Source: Extibacter muris
GTDB taxonomy: Bacteria > Bacillota > Clostridia > Lachnospirales > Lachnospiraceae
Assembly (NCBI RefSeq): GCF_004345005.1
Contig: NZ_SMMX01000003.1
Coordinates: 62,001 to 126,000, forward strand
Length of the DNA stretch: 64,000 bases
Direction of reading: 5' to 3'
Part shown: positions 51,597-61,186 of the stretch, in pieces
Layout: every line of letters starts with the position of its first letter
Numbering within the stretch: position 1 is the stretch's first letter
Program-made: the position numbers and the translations under genes
Notes under the pieces: generated by a model
What the model was told of the DNA's origin: nothing
Databases searched by the model: none
The model's input: the letters and a program-made list of their open reading frames with translations, nothing else

Positions 51597-54254
51597 ATGA
51601 GTCAGAACTTGGAAACAACTTACAATCCGAAAGAGATTGAGCCGAAATTATATGAAAAATGGTGTGAAAACAAGTATTTTCATGCTGAAGTGGACCGAAG
51701 CAGGAAACCATTTACGACGGTTATGCCTCCGCCGAATATCACCGGCAAGCTGCATATGGGACATGCGCTTGACAACACGCTGCAGGATATTCTCATCCGT
51801 TATAAGAGGATGCAGGGATATAATGCGCTCTGGATTCCGGGGACGGACCATGCCGCCATTTCCACGGAGGTTAAAGTTACGAACCAGCTGAAAGAAGAAG
51901 GCATTGATAAGAAAGAGCTGGGAAGAGAAAAGTTCTTAGAGCGTACGTGGCAGTGGAAGGAAGAATATGCTGGGACGATAGAAGGACAGCTTAAGAAGCT
52001 CGGCGTGTCATGTGACTGGGACAGAGAGCGGTTTACTATGGACGAAGGCTGTTCCAAAGCAGTAGAGGAAGTATTCATCAAACTGTATGAAGAAGGGTAT
52101 ATTTACAAAGGTTCCAGAATTATCAACTGGTGCCCGGTCTGCAAGACTTCCCTTTCGGATGCAGAGGTTGAACATGAGGAGCAAGACGGTTCCTTCTGGC
52201 ATGTGAAGTATCCGATTGTCGGAACGGACAGATTCCTTGAAATAGCGACCACACGACCGGAGACGATGCTCGGAGATACCGCCATTGCGGTACATCCGGA
52301 TGACGAACGTTATAAAGACATCGTTGGCAAGACGGCATTGCTCCCGCTTGTAGAAAGGGAGATTCCGATTGTTGCTGATTACTATGTAGACAAGGATTTT
52401 GGTACAGGTGCCGTGAAGATTACACCGGCTCATGACCCGAACGACTTTGAAGTAGGCAAGCGCCACAATCTTCCGGAAATCAATGTCATGAACGATGACG
52501 CTGCCATCAACGAAAATGGCGGCAGATATGCAGGCCTTGAACGGTATGAGGCTAGAAAGATAATCGTAAAAGACCTTGAGGAACAGGGCTACCTTGTCAA
52601 AGTTGCGCCCCATTCCCATAATGTAGGAACCCATGACCGCTGCCATACGACAGTAGAGCCGCTTATCAAGCAGCAGTGGTTCGTAAGGATGGAAGAGCTG
52701 GCAAAACCTGCCATTGAAGCGGTCAAGACGGGAGAGCTGAAATTTGTTCCGGAACGTTTTGACAAGATTTATCTGCACTGGCTCGAAAGTATACGCGACT
52801 GGTGCATCTCCCGACAGATTTGGTGGGGGCACCGGATTCCGGCCTATTACTGTGACGAATGTGGTGAGGTTGTCGTGGCAAGGCAGAGGCCGGAAGAATG
52901 TCCGCATTGCGGAAACGCTCATTTCACACAGGATGAGGATACGCTTGACACATGGTTCAGTTCCGCGCTGTGGCCATTTTCCACGCTTGGCTGGCCGGAG
53001 AAGAATGAAGACCTGGATTACTTCTATCCTACCGACGTGCTCGTGACAGCATATGACATCATCTTCTTCTGGGTTATCAGGATGGTGTTCTCCGGGTTTG
53101 CGCATACCGGCAAATCGCCATTCCATACGGTATTCATCCACGGCCTTGTGAGAGATTCCCTGGGACGTAAGATGAGCAAATCGCTTGGTAATGGAATCGA
53201 CCCGCTGGAGATCATCGACCAATATGGCGCAGACGCGCTCCGCATGACGCTGGTGACAGGAAATGCGCCGGGCAACGATATGCGTTTCTATAATGAAAGA
53301 GTAGAAGCGAGCCGTAACTTTGCCAATAAGGTATGGAATGCGTCGCGTTTTATTCTGATGAACATCGAAGGAAAAGAGATAACAGAGCCGGAGGCAGGCG
53401 ATTTTCTGGATGCAGACAAGTGGATATTGTCAAAATGCAACAGGCTCGTGCGAGAAGCCACCGAGAATATGGATAAGTTTGAACTCGGTATCGCGCTCCA
53501 GAAGGTATATGACTTTATCTGGGATGAATTCTGTGACTGGTATATCGAGCTTGCCAAGCAGAGGATTTACCGTGCGCAGGAAGAACCGGAGGCAGCCAAT
53601 GCCGCCCTGTGGGTATTAAAGACGGTGCTTATGGATTCGCTGAAGCTTCTGCATCCGTTCATGCCTTTCGTGTCCGAGGAGATATATGTAAAGCTCGTGC
53701 CGGAAGAGACATCGCTGATGATGTCATCCTGGCCGCAGTATAGAGAAGACAGGGCGTTCGCAGAGGCAGAAGAAGTGGTGGAACACTTGAAAGCCATCAT
53801 ATCAGGAGTGCGCAACATCCGTGCGGAGATGAATGTGCCTGCGGCCAGAAAGACGAAGATATATGTCGTAAGCGAAGATGACAAATTGAGGGCAGGCCTT
53901 TCGGCACTGAAAGATTCTGTCATCAGAATGGCCAGCGCAAGCGATTTTATCGTTCAGAGTGATAAAGAAGGGATTGCAGAAGATGCGGTGTCTGTCGTTG
54001 TGCCGGATGCAATTGCCTATGTTCCGCTCAATGAGCTTGTAGATTTTGAACAGGAAACAGAACGTCTGACGAAAGAAGAGGCACGGCTTACAAAAGAAAT
54101 CGCGCGTGCCACAGGGATGCTGAACAATGAGAAGTTCATGAGCAAGGCTCCGGAGGCAAAGGTCCAGGAGGAAAAAGACAAACTTGTAAAATATCAGCAG
54201 ATGTTAGACCAGGTAAAAGAAAGGCTGGAAGGACTGAAAGCCAGACAGCCATAA
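51597..54254 (+). CDS. valS: Valine--tRNA ligase
   Basis: The 885-residue class I synthetase charges tRNA-Val. It has PPPNITGKLHMGHALDNT (the HIGH-type motif, near 43-60), the editing domain in the middle (TTRPETMLGDTA), the GRKMSKSLGNGIDP motif near 523-536 and a C-terminal coiled coil (after 810) that grips tRNA. Full length and intact. AGGAGG lies 6 nt before the ATG. It is controlled by the T-box leader and followed after 9 bases by the sulfatase gene. Confidence 0.97.
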   Translation: MSQNLETTYNPKEIEPKLYEKWCENKYFHAEVDRSRKPFTTVMPPPNITGKLHMGHALDNTLQDILIRYKRMQGYNALWIPGTDHAAISTEVKVTNQLKEEGIDKKELGREKFLERTWQWKEEYAGTIEGQLKKLGVSCDWDRERFTMDEGCSKAVEEVFIKLYEEGYIYKGSRIINWCPVCKTSLSDAEVEHEEQDGSFWHVKYPIVGTDRFLEIATTRPETMLGDTAIAVHPDDERYKDIVGKTALLPLVEREIPIVADYYVDKDFGTGAVKITPAHDPNDFEVGKRHNLPEINVMNDDAAINENGGRYAGLERYEARKIIVKDLEEQGYLVKVAPHSHNVGTHDRCHTTVEPLIKQQWFVRMEELAKPAIEAVKTGELKFVPERFDKIYLHWLESIRDWCISRQIWWGHRIPAYYCDECGEVVVARQRPEECPHCGNAHFTQDEDTLDTWFSSALWPFSTLGWPEKNEDLDYFYPTDVLVTAYDIIFFWVIRMVFSGFAHTGKSPFHTVFIHGLVRDSLGRKMSKSLGNGIDPLEIIDQYGADALRMTLVTGNAPGNDMRFYNERVEASRNFANKVWNASRFILMNIEGKEITEPEAGDFLDADKWILSKCNRLVREATENMDKFELGIALQKVYDFIWDEFCDWYIELAKQRIYRAQEEPEAANAALWVLKTVLMDSLKLLHPFMPFVSEEIYVKLVPEETSLMMSSWPQYREDRAFAEAEEVVEHLKAIISGVRNIRAEMNVPAARKTKIYVVSEDDKLRAGLSALKDSVIRMASASDFIVQSDKEGIAEDAVSVVVPDAIAYVPLNELVDFEQETERLTKEEARLTKEIARATGMLNNEKFMSKAPEAKVQEEKDKLVKYQQMLDQVKERLEGLKARQP

Positions 54255-54263
54255 GGGGATAAT

Positions 54264-56468
54264 ATGAAGATTCAGATAAAAAGACCTGACATAAAGGGTA
54301 CTTTTCATAAATTAAAAAATATGAACAAGGAAGACGCCAAAGCATACTGGAAGGCCAGAAGGGAAAGGCGTGCCAGGATTATCGAGCAGCGCCGGAACAG
54401 CGCGTTCGCAAGGAAGATGAAGCCGGTTTATAAGTTTATGAACCGCTTCTCCCTTCTGTTCCATGTGATACTTGCATGCTTCCTCAACCTTGTGATAGAA
54501 GCGATATCAAGGCATTCCCTGTTTGAAGCATGGGATTATATGACAGGCACGCCTATGGTATTTTTTTACAATGCATTTATGATATTCATAACGTTTTCTA
54601 TCGTGTACCTGTTCAGGAGGAGAGTATTTGTCAGGATTCTGATCAGCGTGTTCTGGCTTGTCCTCGGAGTAGCCAACGGCTATATGCTGCTCAAGAGGGT
54701 CACGCCATTTAACGCGCAGGATCTGAAAGTGGCTAAGGATGGTCTGAGTCTTATCAATAATTATTTTAACGGATTCGAGCTTGTCGTCCTGATCGTCGGA
54801 ATCATATCCGTCGTCATCTGGGTCGTATCCATGTGGAAACGCGGCGGACAGTTCGAGGGCAAGGTACACCATGTATGGGCATTGCTCGGCATAATCGTGT
54901 GCATTGCCGCATATGGGCTCTTCTCTAATCTTGCGGTAGAGAAGAGAATCGTATCTACGTATTTCGGAAATATAGCATTTGCTTACGAAGATTATGGTTT
55001 CCCATACTGCTTTATGGCCAGCGTGTTCAATACGGGCATCAATGAGCCGAACGATTACAATAAGAAGACGATTGAAAAGATAAGCAATAACGGAGAAATA
55101 ACTAAAAACGAGACCGGCCGTACGCAAGAGGAGCTGCCGAATATCATCTTTATACAGCTGGAATCTTATTTTGACGTGGCAGAGGCAGAGTTCTTTACCA
55201 CATCTGAGGACGCGAGCCCGAACCTCCATGCAATGTACAAGAACTATTCCTCCGGCTACTTTAAAGTGCCATCCGTGGGCGCAGGCACGGCAAATACGGA
55301 ATTTGAAGTGCTGACAGGCATGAACCTGAGGTATTTTGGCCCCGGCGAGTATCCGTATAAGACAGTGCTTAAGAACCAGAAGGCTGAAAGTGCCGCCACT
55401 GCATTGGCTGCGCTCGGTTACGGTTCTCACGCGCTCCACAACAACGGTGGAAATTTCTACAGCAGGGCGAATGTATTTAACAATATCGGATTCGACAGCT
55501 TTACAAGCAAAGAATTCATGAATATACTGCAGATGACGGAGAACGGATGGGCAAAAGACGATATCCTCATCCAGCACATTATGGATGCCATGGATACGAC
55601 AGAACAGCAGGACTTTGTGTTTGGAATAAGCGTGCAGGGCCATGGAGATTATCCGGAAGAGCAGATTATTGAAAATCCGAAGATCAAGGTGGAAGGTATC
55701 GAAGATGAAGGCCAGAAAAATAAATGGGAATACTATGTGAACCAGGTCTATGAGATGGATCAGTTTGCGGGGGACCTCGTTAAAGCCATCGAAGAGAGAG
55801 GGGAACCGACAGTGGTCGTATTCTACGGCGACCATCTTCCGACGATGGGTCTGAAAGCGGAAGACCTGAAGGGCCGTTATCTCTATAATACAAACTATGT
55901 TATCTGGGACAATATTGGACTGAAGAAGGAAGACCGCAACATTCCGTCCTATCAGATCATGGCGGATGTATTTGACCGCCTTGATATCCATTCCGGAACC
56001 GTATTCAACTATCACCAGGAACGCAGGAAGACAAAGAATTACCTGTCAGATCTGGAGCTTCTGCAATATGACATCCTGTACGGCAAGCAATACGTTTATA
56101 ACGGAAACGTGCCTATCACGGAAGGCCATATGCAGATGGGAGTCAAAGATGTCACGCTCACGAATGTAGTGAAGCATCTTGAGGAGGGCTGCAGCCTGTA
56201 CGGGGAGAACTTTACAAGGCATAGCAAGATATTTATAAACGGGGAAAAACAAAAGAGTACATTTCTGAATAATACCCGTATTGACCTGCCGGAGACTACG
56301 CCGTCAGACGGAGACGTCATTACGGTCGTCCAGATGGGCTCCAGCGATACTACCTTCCGGACTTCAAATGAATACGTATACCAGAACGGTATGCTGACAG
56401 TGCGGGAAGGAACCGGAACAGACCCTGACATATCATGGACGGAACAGACCGATATTACAGAAGAATAG
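54264..56468 (+). CDS. LTA-synthase-type membrane sulfatase
   Basis: The 734 residues have a charged N-terminus, five membrane segments (about 60-230) and an extracytoplasmic sulfatase-fold domain. The nucleophile is Thr342 in GAGTANTEFEVLTG; ESYFD, GHGDYP and FYGDHLP are the other metal motifs. The family transfers glycerol-phosphate or other phospho-groups to lipid or polysaccharide anchors. No lipoteichoic acid cluster is adjacent, so the polymer is unknown. The C-terminal 100 residues are an extra region. Probably cotranscribed with valS. Confidence 0.85.
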   Translation: MKIQIKRPDIKGTFHKLKNMNKEDAKAYWKARRERRARIIEQRRNSAFARKMKPVYKFMNRFSLLFHVILACFLNLVIEAISRHSLFEAWDYMTGTPMVFFYNAFMIFITFSIVYLFRRRVFVRILISVFWLVLGVANGYMLLKRVTPFNAQDLKVAKDGLSLINNYFNGFELVVLIVGIISVVIWVVSMWKRGGQFEGKVHHVWALLGIIVCIAAYGLFSNLAVEKRIVSTYFGNIAFAYEDYGFPYCFMASVFNTGINEPNDYNKKTIEKISNNGEITKNETGRTQEELPNIIFIQLESYFDVAEAEFFTTSEDASPNLHAMYKNYSSGYFKVPSVGAGTANTEFEVLTGMNLRYFGPGEYPYKTVLKNQKAESAATALAALGYGSHALHNNGGNFYSRANVFNNIGFDSFTSKEFMNILQMTENGWAKDDILIQHIMDAMDTTEQQDFVFGISVQGHGDYPEEQIIENPKIKVEGIEDEGQKNKWEYYVNQVYEMDQFAGDLVKAIEERGEPTVVVFYGDHLPTMGLKAEDLKGRYLYNTNYVIWDNIGLKKEDRNIPSYQIMADVFDRLDIHSGTVFNYHQERRKTKNYLSDLELLQYDILYGKQYVYNGNVPITEGHMQMGVKDVTLTNVVKHLEEGCSLYGENFTRHSKIFINGEKQKSTFLNNTRIDLPETTPSDGDVITVVQMGSSDTTFRTSNEYVYQNGMLTVREGTGTDPDISWTEQTDITEE

Positions 56469-56479
56469 TGGTGAGAGCA

Positions 56480-57787
56480 GTGAATTATGATGAGGCTGCA
56501 GCCTATATTGAAGAGCTGCCCAAATTTACGAAAAAGCACACGCTGGACCATACGAGGGAGTTCTTAAGGCGGCTTGGAAATCCAGGTGAAGACCGGAAGA
56601 TTATCCACGTGGCGGGGACAAACGGTAAAGGTTCGGTATGTGCATATATGCAAGCGATACTGATGGCTGAGGGGAAAAGGACGGGGTTCTTTACGTCCCC
56701 TCATCTTATATCCATCAATGAACGGATCCGGGTTGATAACATACCGGTGGATGATGAGACATTTCTTGATGTATTCTGCCAGGTCATGGAAGTAGTTGAA
56801 GAGATGGGGAGGGATGGCATATCCCATCCGTCATATTTTGAATTTCTCTATGGCATGGGGATGAAGGCGTTTGCTGCGGCAGACGTCGAGTACATCATCC
56901 TGGAGACCGGGCTGGGCGGAAGGCTTGATGCGACGAATTCTGCGGAACATCCGTGCCTGACTGTCATAACATCTATCAGTCTGGATCACATGGACATACT
57001 AGGAGATACGATAGAGAAGATAGCTGCTGAAAAAGCAGGAATCATCAAGACAGGGGTGCCTCTGATCTTCGACGGGAACTGCCGTCCTGCGGCGGAAGTG
57101 ATACGTAAGACGGCACAAGAGAAGGATGCTCCCTGTAGAGAAATCTCGAAAAATGCGTACGAAATCCTGGAAGTTGGACGTAAATCTATTGCTTTTTGCA
57201 GGGTGAATGCGTATGATAAAGATGTTACGTGGCAGATGCCTGTCTGTGGCGTCTATCAGGTTAGGAATGCGGTTCTTGCGCTGGAAGCTGCGGATTACCT
57301 TCTCGCAGACGAACACGTCCACAGAGGCCGGTGGCATGAGTCATTGGCTGCGGTAAAGTGGCAGGGCAGGATGGAAGAAGCGGCGCCTCATGTGACGATT
57401 GACGGAGCCCACAATCTTGGCGCGGTGGAAGCATTTACAGAGACCGTGCGGATATTGGAAGAAGGTAAAGCTGCCAGGCCTGTAATCATATTTTCCACAG
57501 TGGCGGATAAGAGTTATGAACAGATGATATCTTATCTGTGCGGGAACCTGGAGGCATCGGCCTATATTGTCACGGAGATTGATGACAGACGGAAACTGCC
57601 GGCCCGGGAATTGGGACAGGTATTTGAGCGATATACAGATAAAAGAGTTATTGTAAAAAAAGAGTTGAGGGATGCACTCGACACGGCCCGGGATATCAGG
57701 GGGGAGGCAGAGATATACTGTCTTGGTTCTCTGTATCTGGCGGGAATGGTTAAGAAGCTGTTGGCAGGAGGCGATGAACATGCTTGA
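56480..57787 (+). CDS. folC: Folylpolyglutamate synthase / dihydrofolate synthase
   Basis: About 435 residues with the FolC signatures: HVAGTNGKGSVCAYMQAIL (P-loop), TSPHLISINERI, LETGLGGRLDATN, DHMDILGDTIEKIAAEKAGI and DGAHN in the C-terminal domain. It adds glutamate to folates in the cytoplasm. Three in-frame GTGs compete as the start (56468, 56471, 56480). The last is chosen because the following MNYDEAAAYIEEL matches the usual N-terminus, though the ribosome-binding site is weak. It overlaps the next small gene by 8 bases. Confidence 0.9.
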   Translation: MNYDEAAAYIEELPKFTKKHTLDHTREFLRRLGNPGEDRKIIHVAGTNGKGSVCAYMQAILMAEGKRTGFFTSPHLISINERIRVDNIPVDDETFLDVFCQVMEVVEEMGRDGISHPSYFEFLYGMGMKAFAAADVEYIILETGLGGRLDATNSAEHPCLTVITSISLDHMDILGDTIEKIAAEKAGIIKTGVPLIFDGNCRPAAEVIRKTAQEKDAPCREISKNAYEILEVGRKSIAFCRVNAYDKDVTWQMPVCGVYQVRNAVLALEAADYLLADEHVHRGRWHESLAAVKWQGRMEEAAPHVTIDGAHNLGAVEAFTETVRILEEGKAARPVIIFSTVADKSYEQMISYLCGNLEASAYIVTEIDDRRKLPARELGQVFERYTDKRVIVKKELRDALDTARDIRGEAEIYCLGSLYLAGMVKKLLAGGDEHA

Positions 57788-57914
57788 TTTTGAAGAAGAA
57801 TTAAAGAAATTCCAGCCCAGTGTGGAAGTGGAAGATATAGAAGATGCGGTCTATCAGGAGGATTTGACTGATATGACAGATATACTCAAGGAAATGATAG
57901 AGCAGACGAAGTAG
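57780..57914 (+). CDS. Small acidic hypothetical protein
   Basis: The 44-residue acidic helical product starts MLDFEEELKKF and ends KEMIEQTK. The ATG overlaps the folC stop and has AGGAGG nearby. The coupled placement between folC and the TPR protein supports expression. Function unknown. Confidence 0.65.
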   Translation: MLDFEEELKKFQPSVEVEDIEDAVYQEDLTDMTDILKEMIEQTK

Positions 57915-57934
57915 AAGAAGGGTTACGACGATAT

Positions 57935-59308
57935 ATGGATTATTCAATGAAACTCTTATACCAGTCCAATTATTGGTATAACGATGGACTTAAGAAAGCC
58001 AATATCCGGGATTTATCCGGTGCGATAACATCCTTGAGGCGCAGTTTACAATACAATAGAGCGAACATTGCAGCCAGAAACCTTCTTGGCCTTGCGTATT
58101 ACGGCAGGGGGGATATCGGCGAGGCTCTGGTAGAGTGGATCCTCAGCAAGAATTTCCAGTCTCATGAAAACATATCCAACTATTACATCCAGAAGCTTCA
58201 GGAGACGCCGGGAGAGCTTGATACGTTGAATCAGGCGATTAAGAAGTTCAACCAGGCTCTTGGCTATGCCCGTCAGAACGGTGAGGACCTGGCAATCATA
58301 CAGCTTAAGAAGGTCGTCGCTGCCCATCCGACATTTGTGAAAGCATATCAGCTTCTTGCACTTTTATATCTACAGACGGAGCAGTATTCTAAAGCGAGGC
58401 AGTGCCTGAGGATAGCACACAAGCTGGACACGACGGATGACATCACGCTCAGGTATATGCATGAGCTGAACCAGGTGCGCAGATCTAAAAATGCCAGGAT
58501 CAAGGAGAAGGATACTGAGGAACAGCAGCAGACCGTTACTTATAATATTGGAAATGAAACAATCATACAGCCGGTGTCATCAAGCTATAAAGAACACACA
58601 GGGCTGCATACGATTGTGAATATAGCAATCGGAGTGCTTGTCGGAGTTGCGGTCATGTGGTTTATGATCATGCCCGCGATTAACGCTTCAAGGCAGGATA
58701 AGCTCAACAAGCAGACCGTGGCGTTCAGCGACCAGATCGCAACTCAGAAAGCACAGATAAGTGCTTTGAAGAAAGAACTTGAGGATTACCGTTCCACGAG
58801 CGAGGAGACGGAGAATGCCAAAGCCACGGCTACTTCCACCCAGGAAAGCTACGAGATCGTCATGAATATCTCCAAGCATTACAATGCGAAAGATATGAGC
58901 AACGATGCCATGCTGGAGGAACTTCTGAAAGTAAATGCCGAGTCTCTTGGCACCGTTGGGCGGGAACGCTTTGACGAGATAACCGGAGAGCTCTATCCTA
59001 GGATGTGCGAGGACCTGTACTCTACATCTAAGAATAATTTTGAAGTTGCCAACTATGATACGGCCATCAGCAACCTTGAAAAAGTAATGCAGATGGACGA
59101 AGGATATTCTGACGGCGGCGCCAAGCTGCTGCTTGCCCGGTCTTATGAAAAGAAAGGCGACCAGGACAAGGCGAATATCGAGTATCAGAAGATCATCGAG
59201 AACTATCCGAACACCGAGGCGGCATCCGAGGCGCAAAGCGCGCTGGATGAACAGAAGGCCGGCGGAGATAGCAAAGACGATGGCAGCGCAGACAATCAAA
59301 CTGAATAA
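57935..59308 (+). CDS. TPR-repeat membrane protein
   Basis: The 457 residues have an N-terminal TPR region (about 20-190, A-L-G-Y patterns such as NLLGLAYYGRGDIGEALVEW), one membrane segment near 230-250 (IGVLVGVAVMWFMIMPAI) and a coiled coil. A second TPR region in the C-terminal part (NFEVANYDTAISNLEKVMQM, KGDQDKANIEYQKII) lies outside the membrane. The Asp/Ser-rich end looks disordered. It is likely a scaffold linking cytoplasm and envelope. The 20-nt gap to the small acidic gene suggests one operon. Confidence 0.8.
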   Translation: MDYSMKLLYQSNYWYNDGLKKANIRDLSGAITSLRRSLQYNRANIAARNLLGLAYYGRGDIGEALVEWILSKNFQSHENISNYYIQKLQETPGELDTLNQAIKKFNQALGYARQNGEDLAIIQLKKVVAAHPTFVKAYQLLALLYLQTEQYSKARQCLRIAHKLDTTDDITLRYMHELNQVRRSKNARIKEKDTEEQQQTVTYNIGNETIIQPVSSSYKEHTGLHTIVNIAIGVLVGVAVMWFMIMPAINASRQDKLNKQTVAFSDQIATQKAQISALKKELEDYRSTSEETENAKATATSTQESYEIVMNISKHYNAKDMSNDAMLEELLKVNAESLGTVGRERFDEITGELYPRMCEDLYSTSKNNFEVANYDTAISNLEKVMQMDEGYSDGGAKLLLARSYEKKGDQDKANIEYQKIIENYPNTEAASEAQSALDEQKAGGDSKDDGSADNQTE

Positions 59309-59333
59309 GGAATTAAACAGGGTTACAGAAGAT

Positions 59334-59367
59334 AAAGGATATGCAATTAGATTGCATGTCCTTTTTT
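59334..59367 (+). terminator. Terminator after the TPR gene
   Basis: AAAGGATATGCAAT pairs with ATTGCATGTCCTTT (one mismatch), loop TAG, followed by further Ts. Confidence 0.85.
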
Positions 59368-59386
59368 GGTGACAACGAAGAAGGGG

Positions 59387-59463
59387 TTGGGGACGGAGGT
59401 TTTTTAGATTTCCTCCGTCCCCAATTAAAAAATCCCTGTCCCAAATTGAATTTGCCCTGTCCC
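59387..59463 (+). repeat. GTCCC-rich hairpin repeat, copy 1
   Basis: TTGGGGACGGAGG (59387-59399) pairs with CCTCCGTCCCCAA (59412-59424). The tail carries two more CCCTGTCCC motifs and an AAATTGAATTTG core. The hairpin core is the same as in the perfect palindrome at 62276-62323. Copies of this kind are scattered in intergenic DNA. Confidence 0.65.
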
Positions 59464-59494
59464 GATATAAAACATAGAAAAGAGGAGGAGTAAC

Positions 59495-59806
59495 ATGAAG
59501 TATGAAGTGCAGGAGAATTGTCTTACCATATTCCTGCCGACAGAACTGGACCATCACAATGCAGAGAGCATCAGGCGAGAGGCTGACCATCTCATTGAAA
59601 AGAACCATATCCGATATGTGATTTTTGATTTTGAGGATACGGTTTTCTGCGACAGTTCGGGGATTGGCGTGATTATGGGACGCTACAAGCGAATCTATAT
59701 GTTAGGAGGAGAGGTGTGTGCAGTCCACACCAATGAGAGAATGAAGAAAATATTAACGATGTCAGGAGCAACAAAAATTATGAAGATATATGAGGAGGAT
59801 AAATAG
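59495..59806 (+). CDS. spoIIAA: Anti-sigma F factor antagonist SpoIIAA
   Basis: The 103-residue STAS-domain protein has the phosphorylatable Ser in DSSGIGVIMGRYK. It frees sigma F in the forespore when dephosphorylated by SpoIIE. GAGGAGG lies 6 nt before the ATG. First gene of the spoIIA operon; the stop directly abuts the spoIIAB start. Confidence 0.93.
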   Translation: MKYEVQENCLTIFLPTELDHHNAESIRREADHLIEKNHIRYVIFDFEDTVFCDSSGIGVIMGRYKRIYMLGGEVCAVHTNERMKKILTMSGATKIMKIYEEDK

Positions 59807-60262
59807 ATGGAAAATACGAATGAAATGCAATTAATATTTGACAGCCGATCATCGAATGAGTCGTTTGCCAGGGTGACGGTGGCAGCTTTTATGACCTCTC
59901 TGAATCCAACGGTGGAAGAAGTCTCAGATGTCAAGACTGCCGTATCAGAGGCGGTCACCAACGCAATTATCCATGGATATGAGAACGAAGTACATAATAT
60001 CTATATCCGCTGCAGGACAGAAGGAAAGACATTGTACCTGGAGATTGAGGACAAGGGAAAAGGGATTCCGGATGTAAAAAAGGCTATGGAACCGCTGTTT
60101 ACGACAAAGCCGGAACTGGACCGCTCCGGCATGGGCTTTTCGTTCATGGAAGCTTTCATGGACCATCTGGAAGTTGAATCTGAACCAGGACAAGGAACAA
60201 CCGTAAAAATGGAAAAAACTATTGGTAAAGGACGTAAGTTATGGACCACACAATCGCTTTGA
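59807..60262 (+). CDS. spoIIAB: Anti-sigma F factor / serine kinase SpoIIAB
   Basis: The 151-residue GHKL-fold kinase has an N-box (AVSEAVTNAIIHGY), DKGKGIPD and GMGFSFMEAF motifs for ATP. It holds sigma F inactive and phosphorylates SpoIIAA. AGGAGG precedes the ATG inside spoIIAA. It overlaps sigF by 22 bases. Confidence 0.93.
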   Translation: MENTNEMQLIFDSRSSNESFARVTVAAFMTSLNPTVEEVSDVKTAVSEAVTNAIIHGYENEVHNIYIRCRTEGKTLYLEIEDKGKGIPDVKKAMEPLFTTKPELDRSGMGFSFMEAFMDHLEVESEPGQGTTVKMEKTIGKGRKLWTTQSL

Positions 60263-60954
60263 TTCAAAAATCTCACCAGGGGGATGAAGAAGCGAGAGCA
60301 CAGTTAGTGGAGGAAAATGCAGGACTTGTATGGTGCATTGTCAAACGCTTTTATAACCGGGGCGCTGAGGCTGAGGATTTGTTCCAGGTCGGGAATATCG
60401 GGCTTTTAAAGGCAATCGACAAGTTTGACATGTCGTATGAAGTGAAATTCTCGACCTATGCTGTTCCGATGATATCAGGAGAGATAAAACGTTTCCTGAG
60501 AGATGACGGCATGATCAAGGTAAGCCGTTCGTTAAAGGAGCTTGCCTATAAAGCATATCTCTGTCAGGAAAGGCTTCAGGAGGCACTTGGACGGGAACCG
60601 ACCATCACGGAGATAGCAGAATATCTTGAGGTCGACCGGGAAGAGCTTACGATGGCTCTGGATGCAAGCGGTGATATCGAATCGCTGCACAAACCGATAT
60701 ATCAAAAGGAAGGACAGGAAATCCGCCTTATGGACAAGCTGCCGGAAAAAGAAGGCGGAGAGGAGAAAATCCTGAACCATATGCTGCTCCAGCAGCTGCT
60801 GGAATATCTGAACAAAGATGAACGACAGCTTATCTATCTGCGGTATTTTGCCAACCAGACGCAGTCGCAGGTAGGTCAGGAACTGGGCATATCCCAGGTT
60901 CAGGTATCGCGTCTGGAAAAGAAAATATTAAAACGTCTGCGTGAAAGAATATAA
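60241..60954 (+). CDS. sigF: RNA polymerase sigma F factor
   Basis: The 237-residue sporulation sigma factor has region 2 (GLVWCIVKRF, EDLFQVGNIGLLKAIDKFD, FSTYAVPMISGEIKRFLRDD), region 3 (KVSRSLKELAYKAY) and region 4 (TQSQVGQELGISQVQVSRLE). It directs the early forespore programme and is held by SpoIIAB. Coupled to spoIIAB by overlap. Confidence 0.95.
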   Translation: MDHTIALIQKSHQGDEEARAQLVEENAGLVWCIVKRFYNRGAEAEDLFQVGNIGLLKAIDKFDMSYEVKFSTYAVPMISGEIKRFLRDDGMIKVSRSLKELAYKAYLCQERLQEALGREPTITEIAEYLEVDREELTMALDASGDIESLHKPIYQKEGQEIRLMDKLPEKEGGEEKILNHMLLQQLLEYLNKDERQLIYLRYFANQTQSQVGQELGISQVQVSRLEKKILKRLRERI

Positions 60955-61028
60955 AAAGCATACCCGTGTATATTTTCCCGAAATATATCCATACTAACCC
61001 ACAAAAGAAGTATAAGGAGGGTGTCAGT

Positions 61029-61184
61029 ATGGATGAGGCCAGGAAAAAACTCCGGGTATGCTTAATTTGTGTTGTGGCGGCAGCCGTGATAATCGGCTGT
61101 ATCTACTACTTTAATGATGTAAGAAGCAAAAGCGACATCAGCGAGGGAACATTAATCATGACTGGAACGGAAAGCAGGGTGTAG
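61029..61184 (+). CDS. Small single-span membrane protein in the sporulation operon
   Basis: The 51 residues start MDEARKKLRVCLICVVAAA with one membrane segment (10-28) and a short outside tail. AAGGAGGG lies 8 nt before this ATG. Its position between sigF and spoVAA, with a 2-nt gap to the latter, suggests a role in the forespore. I do not know the family. Confidence 0.65.
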   Translation: MDEARKKLRVCLICVVAAAVIIGCIYYFNDVRSKSDISEGTLIMTGTESRV

Positions 61185-61186
61185 GC

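Noticed and set aside
52008-53222. A 404-codon minus-strand open frame opposite valS
   Set aside because: Antisense to a certain gene. Composition is rich in His, Arg and Cys as expected for a shadow frame.
54507-56015. A 502-codon open frame on the minus strand opposite the LTA-synthase-type gene
   Set aside because: It lies fully antisense to a gene with clear sulfatase motifs, has no family pattern, and arises from the codon bias of the plus-strand gene.
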